Below are positions 32,961 to 43,975 of a stretch of 64,000 bases of DNA, piece by piece. The stretch comes from Undaria pinnatifida (taxonomy: Eukaryota > Sar > Phaeophyceae > Laminariales > Alariaceae). The notes beneath the pieces are model-generated. The model had not been told where the DNA came from. It ran no database searches and worked only from the letters and a program-made list of their open reading frames with translations. The stretch is taken from contig JABAKD010000023.1 in assembly GCA_012845835.1 (NCBI GenBank), forward strand, positions 20,446,691 through 20,510,690, read 5' to 3'. The translations under genes were made by a program, and so were the position numbers. Positions within the stretch are counted from its first letter, which is position 1, and the number at the start of each line of letters is the position of its first letter.

Positions 32961-35110
32961 GTGTACCCTGAGTACCTGGTATCAAGTACTTGGTACATCA
33001 TGGAGAGAGCATCTGTGCAGGATTTCGACTTTGTCCCACAATTTTGCGCAGAAAACGTACACAGCAGACAGATGTCCCTCGGAATGGCGTTTTTTGTAGG
33101 GGAAACACTGAAGGAGCTGAGAATACTGGCATTCCGTCGTCAAGCCCAATGTAACTGAACTTTGTTTAGCAGGTCGCCCGCAATAAAAACACCGCAGTAT
33201 CTCCCGTGTGCATAAAACAGACAAAAAAATGCGTACCCTGGTACGATGCGTGCCTACCCTTATGTAATTTTCTGCACCTTAAAAGCTCTAATGGAAATAA
33301 ATTGAGTTTTTGCTAGCCCCCTTCTCAATATTCAACGACTCTCCGCCATACCCGGTATAATAATAGTAGCAGGAGCAGTAGTAGCAGCAGTAGGATACGG
33401 ACCCAAGGTAGATGTGCACCTATGGTCGATCCAAGTTCGTTCATGAATGGAGACAGTAGCTTGAGAGTACCGCCGCAGTTTTTTACGGCAAAAATAACAC
33501 ATGGTTGTCGTCTGTGTGTAAAGAGTGATCGTAGATTAAATATGCTGTGGATCATATTACTCTATACTGGCTGATGAAAAGGTGAGGCCAGATTTTCCGG
33601 TGGCTTTACCTTGTTTTGCTGCACCTGGCTGGACAGCGATCTAGGGCATCGCAAGCAGACAATGCCATGTGCTTGGGTTCGTCGTCGTCATGCTTATGGC
33701 CCTTGTGCGGACGAACGAAAGACCATGACAGGGACGGTCGATCATGGCTTCCTGTGGTGTACTTCTCTGACCTTAGGACTATCCGAAAAAAAGGGCTTTG
33801 TAACATATAACTGGTATATGTTAATACCAAAGCGGTTCTGATGTTTGAGGACAAACCGGTATCTGTCTGTCTGTACCTGTTTGTGCATTACCCCTACAGC
33901 TATAGCGCAGCAGTCCCAACTTCGGACAGGTAGCCTGCTAGGATCCGAGGGGATACTCCTCGTTCGAGCGCGGGTCGTCCAGAGAGCAGAAATTGGATGT
34001 CTTTCCTGTAGCTGATGAGCCACGGAGCAACTTCTATCTGCGGGACTCGCACGGAATTCGTTGAGTGGATACTTTGATGCTTGCGGTATGGGTCCCCACT
34101 TCCTTACTGAAAGTTGCGTAAACACCGGGGGGAGGGTACGATACGGATACGAGTATTCTCCCGACTGACCGACGACCTCGCTGCTACAAATGTTCAGGGC
34201 ACACCTCGTGACACGTATTCCAAACGATGTGCCGCGCGTGTAGTGCTCGACGTGTAGATCTGCATGAGCGCGAGGTGTTTCCTACGAGGACCCAATGTGA
34301 CCATGAAAAGAGTATTTTCCGACAGAATTGTGCATTTTTCGACGCGCCGTGACTCCGTACATACATCATGAACACGAGTGTCGCCCGAGGGCTAAACATG
34401 TTTGATGAGTTGGCCGTCATAATAAGTACCAACTCCGGTGAAGTCAAAATCTCAGTATTATTTTTTTCGTTACCGCGTGCGTGTTTTGAGCATTTTTTAT
34501 TTTTTTGCTGGTATTGCTGCTGAGAGCCAGTCATCATGTTAATTTAAGCGGGTAGTTATCTATTTTAGGTGCGCGCATTATTTGTTTGGCAATTGACGCG
34601 AATAGTAGCACGAAGAGAGTGGATACAATAAATAATGATGAGGGGTCTAACTACTCCCTCATGTTCAGAAACTACACTACTTTCTCCAGTGTTGGAGCCT
34701 ATAGCCCTATGGCCGGCTACTGTGTTGTATTCTGCATGAATGCGTAGATCTTGTTCCTGCACCTCATACGTTTCATATTTGGCTGGGACAATGTGTTAAA
34801 ATCAAACTTACGGCCGCTCCACCCCACCGGTTCTAATTCCTAGAAAATTTGTAACCAACGAGGCGTGGGGTAGTGATAGCAAGGCAAAGCGTGTATCTGA
34901 AAATCGCCCATCTGCGGCAGCCGCTGCTCTCTCCACCTCAAGCGCTCCAAATGCCAGCCATTGTTTGATTGGCCGTAAGCTCTGCTCATAACTTGTCCAT
35001 TAGAGCGGAGGAGAGGCGCAAAGGCTTGGAGTTCCTTGTATAGCGTATATTTTGTGGACGTAGGGTAGCCCGTCGGCACTCCGCATTCCGGGAACTCAGT
35101 GTTATTCTTT
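32961..35110. other. Unassigned sequence
   Basis: A short AGTAGCAGGAGCAGTAGTAG microsatellite lies at 33364-33396. No supported gene is seen; ORFs of 117-127 codons at 33742-34537 have no recognisable content. Confidence 0.3.
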
Positions 35111-35115
35111 AGGCT

Positions 35116-35257
35116 TTAGTCCTGGGTTCTGTTTGTCAAATGTGTTAATTCGCTCAACAAATCAGATATATATACGGCCTCTTGGCTCGCGTATGCTAGT
35201 GCTATGTACTCCGATTTGCACGACGAGGCTCCAACAAACGGTTGCGTCTTCGAAATC
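35116..35257 (-). pseudogene. Ty1/copia RNase H fragment
   Basis: The minus-strand frame reads KTQPFVGASSCKSEYIALAY then ASQEAVYISDLLSEL. This matches the copia RNase H segment in which Q-P-x-V-x-x-S-x-x-E-A-E-Y-x-A-L is followed by A-x-x-E-A-x-W-L-x-x-L-L. It keeps the KSEYIAL glutamate but stops at TQD, before the usual C-D-N-Q-S block. Sequence to the right is a copia-like LTR, so the fragment is interrupted on both sides. Confidence 0.6.
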
Positions 35258-35619
35258 TGAAACATCGACACGTCTCGAGGCTCTGCCTCGGTGCTTAGAG
35301 TCACAGAGGTGGCGCTGAAGTACCTGTTAAGATCACGTGTGAAAAAGAAAGAAGTTAGTTTGAAAGTGGCGCTTATGTGGCCAAAATATGGAAAACAAGA
35401 GAAAACCAGGAGAAGTAAGGAGATCTAAGAAGATGTAAGGAGTTGTCGAGGTAGGGCTGACCGTCACCTGATCAATACCGCACAATGCTCATTTAACGGG
35501 CAGATGTACTCTACGGGCTGTCGTACTTACCGGCAGACCGTTCTATAGTAAAGTTCCTTTCACTATTCCCTGCAACGTTCCTCGATACGTATAGTGGGAA
35601 GTTAGTAACAAGTTGAATA
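35258..35619 (-). repeat. Copia-like LTR copy E1
   Basis: About 355 bp recur at 62205-62554 on the same strand: ACACGTCTCGAGGCT, AAGATCAC.....GTGAAA, GGCGCTT.TGTGGCCAAAATA, AGGAGAAGTAAGGAGAT, GAGGTAGGGCTGAC and CTATAGTAAAGTTCCTT. In minus sense the repeat ends ...TGTTTCA, a typical LTR terminus. If this is a 3' LTR, the element body lies to the right (35.6-37.9 kb). The sequence left of it is coding for RNase H, so E1 or its element inserted into another copia relic. Confidence 0.5.
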
Positions 35620-36360
35620 CACAACACACCGATAGGAAGTAACAAACCGAGATTCCCCGCATATTGTATTTCTCTGCATCGAGATTAAGATACATAGTGC
35701 ACTCAAGGTAGTGACTACGAATTAAATAGATACTAATGACTGCAGAGTCCATGTTTGTTTCAATACGCCCCCTTTGACGAGAAGTCAGTAGCCAGAGGAA
35801 CTTGATACTCAAAATAATAAGAACATGTGGTACGAGATATTCAGACCTCTGTGTATGGACAGCGGTAATATGGATGTAATCATGTCACTTAGAGAATCAA
35901 AATATGAATGAAGCAGCATATTGAGCTTTTTTGTATGAATAGTTGCAATATGGACGAAAAAAATGCTACGCGTGGTGTGATTGCCAGCGAAAAATATTCT
36001 AGATAATACGCGCAAACCAGTCTGCTGGGTGTTTTACGCGCCCCGTGAATTAACACCTAGATCGACATGAAACCGAAGGATTTAGGAAACTGTGGACGCT
36101 GATCCAGTACGACAGTGAAGATGCGTACTATTCAGTTTATGTATGTACGTACGTACTCGAAATAAACGTCAACGAATGTAGATAGTAAGGTAATAGACTA
36201 TGAATGAAGTCGCATCACAAAGGCTATACTCGTGATGATGTTTTGTTGATCAGCGATTTATATCTTAGAAGAAGAAAACGTCAGAACGTATCTGTTGTAC
36301 TGCTACTACGCTCCCTCAATCGAGTCCAGAGCAAATAGTAAATCGAAGAACATCGAAATT
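35620..36360. other. Unassigned, possibly 3' body of copia-like element
   Basis: AT-rich, with no copia domain recognisable in any frame. TATGTACGTACGTACTCG is near 36140. Attribution to the copia-like element rests only on position. Confidence 0.25.
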
Positions 36361-36364
36361 GTGT

Positions 36365-36525
36365 ACTTACCATGTGTCCAGCGCTATACTGCACTGTGCA
36401 TGTACCACCTACATAAATTGTAGACTTGCCATATCTTCAGTACTGTACATGTACCACCTACAGAAATTGTGGGCTTACCATGTCTTCAGTACTATATTGC
36501 ACTGTGCATTTACCACCCGCAGTCT
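36365..36525 (+). repeat. Tandem repeat, 3 units of ~55-58 bp
   Basis: Three units contain CTTACCATGT.T.CAG, ACTGTGCAT or ACTGTACAT, GTACCACCTACA and AAATTGT, starting near 36366, 36424 and 36474. The third is the most diverged. Confidence 0.6.
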
Positions 36526-37194
36526 GTGAGCAAAAGGTGCTCACATTACTACGGAATTATACTTAACACATTAGTACAACAGAAGTGCTACTGCTGCTAT
36601 CATTGGCTACAGTTCACACGGAATAAAGTTGCACTACGTTCATACTTACTGATACTAGCAAGCAGTCGTTAAAACTCAACCGTGTGTTCTGGTTGAAGCA
36701 CTGCTGTTATTAATAATACTCCCAAAAGAAAGCTACTTAGAAGCCGAAGTAATAATTCGAAGTCGAGTCCACTACGCAATGGCCGTGCTTTGCATGGGCG
36801 TTCATGGTGCGTGTTTCGTGTAATATACTAAGTGATGAGACTGCAAAGTCGAAAACAATAAACTCATAAACATTACCGACGAAAGTCGAGCACAGTAAAG
36901 ATGCATACCGTGTTGTACAGCAGTGGTAGAATAGTACCAGTAGTGATACTCGTACGACTGCGAAACTAGCTACGCACTGTAAACAATAATGTTAAGACAT
37001 TTTAAATTTTATTTTCACACACATCTAATTTCCAGCTTCTGGACAAGCCGTGGTCACAGGTGTCGTCCCTTCTCCCCCCCGGTTCTTGCCTTCAATTGTT
37101 ATCGCGCATAGGGTTCAGCAATCCCACTGCTCGTCGATATTCCATCGAGTGTTGCTTACTCACTATCTCGCGCTTTTCCGCAGGTCAATTTGTG

Positions 37195-37318
37195 CGCAAG
37201 AAAAAGTCCCCACGACTTGATTCGAGTGTGCACTCGGGGGGATTCGAACTCACGAGACTCACCTATACCAGGCTCGAGGATAACCTGATACGCCACCGGG
37301 GCGACCGGCTATAATATG
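37195..37318 (-). repeat. SINE-1 head (tRNA-like)
   Basis: On the minus strand GCCGGTCGCCCCGGTGGCGT starts a tRNA-like block, closely matching the GCCGGCCGCCCCGGTGGTCT start of the copies at 40697 and 52709. The B-box-like GTGAGTTCGAATCCC follows 50 bases later. The SINE-1 body does not follow, so this is either a truncated copy or the tRNA-related ancestor. The cloverleaf is not convincing enough for a tRNA call. Confidence 0.5.
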
Positions 37319-37324
37319 CACCTC

Positions 37325-37723
37325 CTAACACCAAAAACAAGTTTGAGCAACGGAAAAACCTAGCTCTCGTTCGTGTTGTTGCTGCTGATGGTGCTGAAAA
37401 GACTCGCCGTGCTTCGATCTTCGTAGCGGTTGAAGCGTAGAAGATCTCGTGTAGGTGTCGATAACGCTGCTGTAGTGATGATGATGATGATGATGATGAT
37501 GATGGCGATGGTCGACGTAGACGGAGACGTAGATCTGATCAGGAGTGCTCGTATCCTGTCCTTTCACGGCCGTTGCGCGTTGGTGCTGCTCGTGGAGGGC
37601 TGTTTTCAGGCATACTGTTGTTGCTGATGGTGTTTTCATGCTCGCAAATAAAAAAAGCGGTGCAAATAACCCTTTGCGTCCCCAGTCCTCAACAGAAAAA
37701 TGCTGGATATAAATGTCGAACAC
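37325..37723 (-). CDS. Hypothetical poly-His/Gln ORF, 132 codons
   Basis: A minus-strand ORF contains ten consecutive His, produced by an (ATG/CAT)n microsatellite at 37476-37505, and a QHHQQQQH stretch. The N-terminal half (KTPSATTVCLKTALHEQHQR) has ordinary composition. No domain is recognised. The coding run depends largely on the trinucleotide repeat, so I rate it unlikely to be a gene. Confidence 0.18.
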   Translation of the reverse strand: MFDIYIQHFSVEDWGRKGLFAPLFLFASMKTPSATTVCLKTALHEQHQRATAVKGQDTSTPDQIYVSVYVDHRHHHHHHHHHHYSSVIDTYTRSSTLQPLRRSKHGESFQHHQQQQHERELGFSVAQTCFWC

Positions 37724-37888
37724 GCGATTTACGTATTATTTTCGCGATGCCTGCGGCGATGCCGATCGAGCTCATTGTACTCTTTGGTTTGTAGCTCACG
37801 AACCAGGTAGGTGGTACGGAACGGGCTTGAGATGCCAGCAGCCATGTGTTCGGTGACAGCCGTGGTGAGGATGTCGTCGAGCTGGCTA

Positions 37889-38160
37889 TGGTATCTCGCG
37901 ACTCTCGCACAAGATACTCACCCACACCTACACCCCAGCACTCAGCAGGAGCCCGGGGCTGACATCGTCTTGCTCCCGGCTTGGTAGATGGACCCAGCTC
38001 GATGACACAGAAAGGCAGAGAGACAGAATGGATTATTATGCCTCGTGGTCGGCGAGATTCCTAATAGCGGTTACATGTTGCGGTTCACCTGAGAACATGC
38101 ATGCCTACGTATCAGTGCTAAACACGTAGATATGCCAGAGGATCGCCCCCAGACGCCACA
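37889..38160 (-). repeat. Gypsy-3 LTR copy D1 (probable 3' LTR)
   Basis: 272 bp match 60288-60556 at about 87% by eye. In minus sense both start TGTGGCGTCTGG and end GCGAGATACCA. Immediately to the right, minus sense reads CTTTGGGGGGCGC up to the LTR start, a polypurine-tract-like run, which marks D1 as the 3' LTR of a minus-strand element whose body lies to the right. No clear target duplication was found. Confidence 0.6.
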
Positions 38161-38505
38161 GCGCCCCCCAAAGTAAGGGACTTGGGGAAACTTGACAAAA
38201 TACAAAGGAAGGGACAAGCGAAATATCCACAGCAATTAACACCGGAAGCCTCCATAATATTTCACCCAAATGAAGAACAATAATATTACCTGAGAAGAAT
38301 GCAGCAAAAGCTACTCGCTTGCGGAATCTAATAATTAATGCATTACCCCTCACAACACGACATAAAAAAGTACACTTACATATATATAAAATCATTCTCT
38401 GGTGTCAGGGATTTGGTCAGGACTTTTTTCTTGCCTCGGCCGAAGTATGAGATTCGCGGAACTGGAATTATCGGTCGAATAGCTTCGCTCGAGCGCCGCC
38501 TTCGG
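38161..38505 (-). other. Probable 3' untranslated end of gypsy-3
   Basis: Non-coding sequence lies between the D1 LTR (with its G6 polypurine-like run at 38164-38169) and the start of the tandem duplicated unit. By position it would continue the gypsy-3 sequence interrupted at about 53861. This is an inference from LTR orientation. Confidence 0.35.
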
Positions 38506-38974
38506 GGGGCGGCTCCAACGCCCCTCGCCCTGCCGTGTCTGTTCCGCACATCGACGTGAATGCGGACGAATGCCGAGCGAGACAAACGAGAAGTTGCAAA
38601 AATACCGCATGTCGAGGAGGAATTCCGGAGATTTCGGATGTATCTTCATGTCTGCAGCGCCTGGATAATTTACAAAACTGGCATCATTTCCAAACGGTAC
38701 TTAATTGTGTTTGGAGTTTTACGGGTGGCATACTCTAGAGCGTTAGATTCTTTGCTGTACCTTTTTACTCGTTCGTTTGGTTTCTTGCTCGGCCTTTTTA
38801 TTGGTTTTGTTTCTGCTTGTTTTGCCAGCTGTCGATCGCGTAATTGGCCGGTAGTCCGTGCTTCGGTGGGTGTGTCGGAAGTCGTTCGTAATACTGCTGT
38901 AGGCCGTCGAAAAACCACGTGACATCCCGTTCTGGTGGCAGACTCGCCAGTAGACTCCCGAATTCCTTTCCTTT

Positions 38975-39357
38975 CTCTTCTTATTTGTTCTTGTTTCTTT
39001 TTTCCAATTGACTTGCGCCTGTCGTGCGTATCCGTAGTGATAGATGCTACGTGTAATATATACGTGGTAGTCTTTCTTGGGTGGCAAGCGGTATAGTCGG
39101 TTTTTACAGACGCGAGTAATGAGACGTATGCACCAGTGTGGACCTGGCACATCGTAGACTGACTCCCGATTTCACTTTTATATGTTTCTGGTGGAGGCAT
39201 GAATTGCGTCAGCTGTGATATATGCGTGTACCACGTTAGGTTGTTTGTGTTTTTCCCTACAGTATTCCTCAGCTCCAGAGTGACTGGAGCCTGTCCTGTG
39301 ACCACGGACTTGATTATGCAAGTTAATGTGAGAACAACAACAATAACAACAACAACT
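38975..39357 (+). mobile_element. RB retroposon in unit 1
   Basis: Full-length copy with CTTTCC start and an (AAC/AAT)n tail at 39331-39357. The matching copy in unit 2 shows it was already present before the tandem duplication. A 243-codon antisense ORF through it is a product of the repeat, not a gene. Confidence 0.6.
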
Positions 39358-39929
39358 GACATATTTCCTGTTTCTTGACCTTTCAGCTGCTTCCTGCACA
39401 TTTGGTTTTTCTGCCAACACGATTTTGAACTTTTTGGCGATTTTTTCCTCCTTCTTGTTTAGTAAGTTGAACTTCCATTCCACACTCGAGTCGTCAAGGG
39501 CCCAAGGCTCGAAGCGAGACGAAGCAAGGTTCTTTGCCCCGTCCCGTCCGAGACCCAGAGCAGCGTAGGGCACCAGCTGCCAGGGGTGTGAGACGAGGCA
39601 TGCACGCATAGGCCAGGTAACGTTGCCTGCAACAACTGCCCGCCACAGTATAAACGCGCGGACGGACGCTGAGCGAGACAAGCGAGAAGTGCGCTTTTTT
39701 TTGTATTTTGGGCGGTATACGCCAGAGCTATTCTTAGAACTTGGCATATGTAGAGCTTGAACGAATAAATGAGGGACAACATTTCCAAATTGGCATCATT
39801 TCCAAATTTAAATATAATTTTTTTCCCGGCGTCGCTTTTTGATGGCGGCCTCGAAGACCTGTTAGTGTTCTCCTGAGTACTCTCCTAACTGTAGTACGTG
39901 GAGAGGGGGAAGCTCCGGAGATCCCTCTT

Positions 39930-40063
39930 ACGAAGTCGGTGAGAATTAATTAACAAAGTCGAAAACGTATTTGGTTGGTATTTTAGCATAACCCACTACT
40001 AAGTTACTGAGTCACGTGCAGTGGGTAGTGCTGTGTCGTGAGTTCGATTCTCACCGCCTTCGT
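39930..40063 (+). other. Structured tRNA-like segment in module C
   Basis: ACGAAGTCGGTGAGAAT (39930-39946) pairs with ATTCTCACCGCCTTCGT (40047-40063), one base bulged. Inside, CCCACT...AGTGGG pair, and GTGAGTTCGATTCTCAC (40038-40054) is a perfect T-arm. The whole is longer than a tRNA. A second tRNA-like block with A-box TAGCTCAGTGGGCAG and TTTGTTCGAAGGG follows at 40161-40221. Both recur in module C2. No functional tRNA is claimed. Confidence 0.45.
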
Positions 40064-40473
40064 ATTTGTCGTTTTCGTGCGTGCGCGCTGACGACATTAT
40101 GAATGGTGTTTTCGGTAGTTTAACATGTCATGTAGCACTACCCACAGTGAGAGTCAAGTGATTAAGTAGCTCAGTGGGCAGTGCTGTAGGAGTTTTCGGT
40201 CAAGTCACTTTGTTCGAAGGGCGCTGTCCAACGCCTTCCATATCCGTCTCCTATACCTGATCATGAACGCGTACTACGTACGGGAGGTAAAAAACACATT
40301 CGAGAATAGCGGGGACGATTTTGGGTTTTGGATTCCTGGGCAGTTATTTTTACGCGAACGGGTCAACGCGTGGCGTACTAATCAATGACACAGCAGCAAT
40401 CTAAAGTATAGTAGTAGTCAACAATATATACCTGGTACGCTGTTCTCCAACTGCGAGCTTCAAGAGCAGCAGC

Positions 40474-40552
40474 AGTTGTTGTTGTTGTTGTTGCTGTTCT
40501 CACATTAACTCGCATAATCAAGTCCGTAGTCACACGACACAGGCTCCATCAG
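40474..40552 (-). mobile_element. RB retroposon, 3' end only
   Basis: On the minus strand about 60 bp of the RB 3' end (CTGTGTCGTGTGACTACGGA, TTGATTATGCGAGTTAATGT, GAGAAC) run into an (AAC)n tail. The 5' part is missing. The duplicate at 52496-52562 lies in module C2. Confidence 0.6.
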
Positions 40553-40696
40553 CAAATAATAAATAATGTTGACTGACACCATATAGGCAACACCTCTCTG
40601 GGTACGTAACGCGGCGTCAATCATCGTAACATCATACAATATGGGGGAATGTAATATCTATGCAAAGATCCTGTTTTGTTTTTATCAATTGTCAGC

Positions 40697-41060
40697 CGGC
40701 CGCCCCGGTGGTCTAGTGGTTTTACCCTCGAATACTACTAACGTTTGGTCGTCCTTGAGTTCGACACCCACGACGATGAGATATGTTTGAGTTTATTTAT
40801 TTGCAAAAATGCAAAAGAAAAGATAGGATCAACTGCTGAGAGCGCCTAGCAGAGTGGGTAGGTACAATTCGACGCGAGTCGACGAGGGAAGAAAATGCTG
40901 GATTCTCCTCGCGGTAAAAATGAAGGCACGTGCCGAAGTGGGGAGGGAGGAGGAGGGCCCGCTATGTAACCCCGGATCTGAGTTACTACTGGGAGGGAGC
41001 GCGAGAGTGGTGCGAGGATAATAAATGGGATGGAGAAAAACCAATGTTGCAAAGGTATAT
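40697..41060 (+). repeat. SINE-1 copy in module C1
   Basis: The head is GCCGGCCGCCCCGGTGGTCT followed by AGTGGTTTTACCC (A-box-like) and TTGAGTTCGACACCC (B-box-like) about 50 bases on. The body includes CGACGCGAGTCGACGAGGGA, AGTGGGGAGGGAGGAGG and CCCCGGATCTGAGTTACTAC. It aligns over about 300 bp with the minus-strand copy at 13.3 kb, which lies in unrelated surroundings, so it is a mobile unit. Confidence 0.65.
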
Positions 41061-41156
41061 TACTACTACCAGTAAATAATATGTTAGTCTCTAGGAAATA
41101 CGCACGCGGCACCGTCAGCAGTCGTCATGGTATAGAGACCCTCCGGATATTATGTA

Positions 41157-41438
41157 TTGAGGGGACGCGTCCGATTTCGACAACGTGAAAGCACCCGCGA
41201 AGCAAAGACAGCAGACACACATATCCCGCCTTCCCGAGAAAAAACAGAGAAGAAGCGCTACGCCAACCTCCCGTACAAGCAAAGCCAACCCCGCACCTAT
41301 CTTGGACAACGCCGCCGCAACGAGAGATCGCTCTCCTCTTCTTCGTTTTCCTCCTCGCCCGCGACCACGCAGACCAATCAATGCGACAGCCTTCACGTAA
41401 CAAACAAAGCTATCTTCTTCCAAAACCTCGCCGGCTGA
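41157..41438 (+). CDS. Hypothetical ORF kept in both C modules
   Basis: A 93-codon Arg/Ser/Thr-rich ORF here corresponds to a 94-codon ORF at 53166-53450. The only length change between them is a 3-bp, frame-preserving insertion (RFRQRES versus RFRQERES). Antisense ORFs are equally preserved, and the C modules are so similar overall that conservation says little. No domain is recognised. Probably not a gene. Confidence 0.2.
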   Translation: MRGRVRFRQRESTREAKTADTHIPPSREKTEKKRYANLPYKQSQPRTYLGQRRRNERSLSSSSFSSSPATTQTNQCDSLHVTNKAIFFQNLAG

Positions 41439-42180
41439 CATGGCCCCATGTTAACGTTTGATTCAAACCGACTTTGCGTCCTGTCGACTTCGAACCTCCA
41501 TTGCCATGGGGACAGCAGTGCAGTCTCTTCATTAATGCCAAGGCCTCTTTCGTTTCGCCTAGAGGCGACGCAGGTTCTCAATACTCTTTTCGGTATTTTT
41601 CCTTGATAGAGGCCAACTTTTACTTGACGACGCATTTAACATAGTGTGTTTCGCCTATCCTTGCCTTCTTTGTTGTATAATATTACGTTTTTCTTCTGTC
41701 AAAGAATGACCTTAATAATCCCATGTTGGTATTAAACTCTTGGCATTACTTTAAAGTTTAATGAATACAAAATCGGACAGCTACACCTTAACTTGTCGAA
41801 GTGCTGCCCTACCCTACCCGAAGCATGGGCGCTGGCGAATGCCGGCGCCCAGCACGTGGGGCGGCTCCAACGCCCCTCGCCCTGCCGTGTCCGTTCTGCA
41901 CATCGACGTGAACGCGGACGGATGCCGAGCGAGGCAAGCGAGAAGTTGCAAAAATACCGCATGTTGAGGAGGAATTTCGGAGATTTCGGATGTATATTTA
42001 TGTCTGCAGCGCCTGGATGATTTACAAAATTGGCATCATTTCCAAACGGTACTTGATCATGTTTTGAATTTTGCGGTGGCATACCCTCGAGCGTTAGTTT
42101 CTTTGCTGTACTTTTTTACTAGTTCGTTTTGTTTCTTGCTCGGCTTTTTTATTGCTTTGTTTCTGCTCGTTTTGCCAGTT

Positions 42181-42974
42181 GGAAATTCAATTTTTTAGTG
42201 CGGGTTCACCTAAAACGTGACACAAAGTACCGACGATATCCAACAACTTCGTGACACAAATTACCGACGGCAAGACGTTTCGTGACAAAATAAATCCCAA
42301 ATCATGATATTTTCACGTAACAGAATCTCGAGACAAAACCAAGCAGGTAGAGTCGTCTCTTCGGCCTTTGGCCCTGGCTTTAGCACGGCCGCTAACACTC
42401 CAGGCAGCCTCTGCTGTAGACATGAACGAGTGCGGTTGATTCGCAGCGAACTATCCCGCTGTGCTCGCTTCTATGTGGTCATTGTCCATGCCATTTCATG
42501 TCACCTTCCTTCTGTTTTGAGCTCGTCGTCGTACGGTTGAGGTACGAGGAAACCCGTACGTACTGGGTGAGAACAGCAGTATGTACGACGAGCATGAACA
42601 CGAACTGCCGACATTGGCACACACCCAACAGCAGGTGTAGCAGCAGTAACCGAAGGGCGAAACTTCTAGCACATCCTGCAGCAACTAGTAGCAACCAAAA
42701 CCACAGTAGATACCTCAAAATGCAGTACGAGTGCCGCTGGCAAGTTTAATCGTACACGCATCACTCTGTCCAATATATAACAACCGTTTTATGTTCATAT
42801 TGATGAAGAAAAAAATATTACATTTCCTGTAAGAAACGTCGTACGAGCGGACGTTCTGGTGTGCTGCTGCCGTGAGACCATCGAGCATACCTCATGTTTT
42901 ACCCAAACAAGAGCGAACAAGAGGCAGGGCACAGGGCCCCCCAACACAGAGACACGTGACAACCACGGCCATCC
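42181..42974. other. 794-bp insertion between modules A2 and B2
   Basis: In unit 1 modules A and B are contiguous (38830/38831). Here 794 bp intervene. The start has three TCGTGACA-containing short repeats (42211-42282). No coding domain, terminal repeats or target duplication is visible. Identity unknown. Confidence 0.5.
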
Positions 42975-43140
42975 GTCGATCGCGTAATTGGCCGGTAGTC
43001 CGTGCTTCGGTGGGTGTATCGGAAGTCGTTCGTAGTACTGCCGTAAACCGTCGAAAAACCACGTGACATCCCGTTCTGGTGGCAGACTCGCCAGTAGACC
43101 CCCGATTTTTTTTTTTTTTTGTTCTTGGCCACATGCACCC

Positions 43141-43516
43141 ATTTCCTTTCCTTTCTCTTCTTATTTGTTCTTTGTTTCTTTTTTCCAATTGACTTGCGCC
43201 TGTCGTGCGTGTCCGTAGTGATAGATGCTACGTGTAATATATACGTGGTAGTCTTTCTCGGGTGGCAAGCGGTATAGCCGGTTTTTACAGACGCAAGTAA
43301 TGAGACGTATGCACCGGTATGGACCTGGCACATCGTAGACTGACTCCCGATTTCACTTTTGTATGTTTCTGGTGGAGGCATGAATTGCGTCAGCTGTGAT
43401 ATATGCGTGTACCACCTTAGGTTGTTTGTGTTTTTCCCTACAGTATTCCTCAGCTCCAGAGTGACTAGAGCCTGTCCTGTGACCACGGACTTGATTATGC
43501 GAGTTAATGTGAGAAC
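43141..43516 (+). mobile_element. RB retroposon in unit 2
   Basis: Near-identical to 38975-39357, ending in a short (AAC)n tail. An extra ~35 bp of T-rich sequence at 43109-43143 precedes it, absent in unit 1. A 210-codon antisense ORF overlaps and is rejected as a gene. Confidence 0.6.
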
Positions 43517-43975
43517 AACAACAACTGACATATTTCCTGTTTCTTGACCTTTCAGCTCCTTCCTGCAAATCTGGTTTTTCTGCCAACACGATTTTGAACT
43601 TTTTGGCGATTTTTTCCTCCTTCTTGTCTAGTAAGTTGAACTTTCTAACATTTGCCGCTAATTTGCTGCCTGTGCATTAGTTGCGGAACGGTCCAGCTTT
43701 AGCTTTTCTTTGAATTCCAATATTTGTTTTGAACTTGACGAAGCTTCATCGGCTGAGATCTGGGCTTGGCTCATCAGCTCCACACCGCCCAGCACCCCGT
43801 TGCCGCGCTATAGCTCACAGCAACGATGCGCTGTGCAGTCCCCTGCGATGCCCTGCGGCTCGGCTCAGCAGCGCACCGCAGCGCAGCGCTAGCTCAGCAG
43901 AGCGAAGTGCTGTGCTTTGCCGTGCTCTGCCATCGCGGTCGTTCGTGATTCATGATATTTAAAGCTCTGTGTATA

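Larger units (their letters stand above)
38506..41857 (+). repeat. Tandem unit 1 (3,352 bp; modules A-B-C)
   Basis: Module A (38506-38830), B (38831-39474) and C (39478-41848) follow one another without gaps. Unit 2 repeats them from 41858: A at 41858-42180, B at 42975-43643 and C at 51437-53860. C1 and C2 are almost identical over about 2.37 kb. A and the first 300 bp of C are themselves related: both contain GCGGACG..TGC.GAGCGAG(A/G)CAA.CGAGAAGT and GGCATCATTTCCAAA. There is no convincing gene; the unit carries RB and SINE-1 insertions and tRNA-like structures. Confidence 0.8.

Noticed and set aside
36365-36525. CRISPR-like array
   Set aside because: Only three diverged units with no constant repeat and variable spacer pattern, in a eukaryotic context. 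It is an ordinary minisatellite.
37195-37318. Functional tRNA gene
   Set aside because: A- and B-box-like words are present, but acceptor and anticodon stems do not pair convincingly, and the same head begins a repeat family.
37325-37723. Histidine-rich metal-binding protein
   Set aside because: The His run is the translation of a trinucleotide microsatellite, and nothing else supports a gene.
38670-39401. 243-codon antisense ORF through the RB retroposon, with a 210-codon counterpart at 42899-43531
   Set aside because: Both lie antisense to a retroposon and inherit similarity from the duplication. The (AAC)n tail becomes a poly-Val start. The equivalent frame in the copies at 19.1 and 62.6 kb is not preserved.
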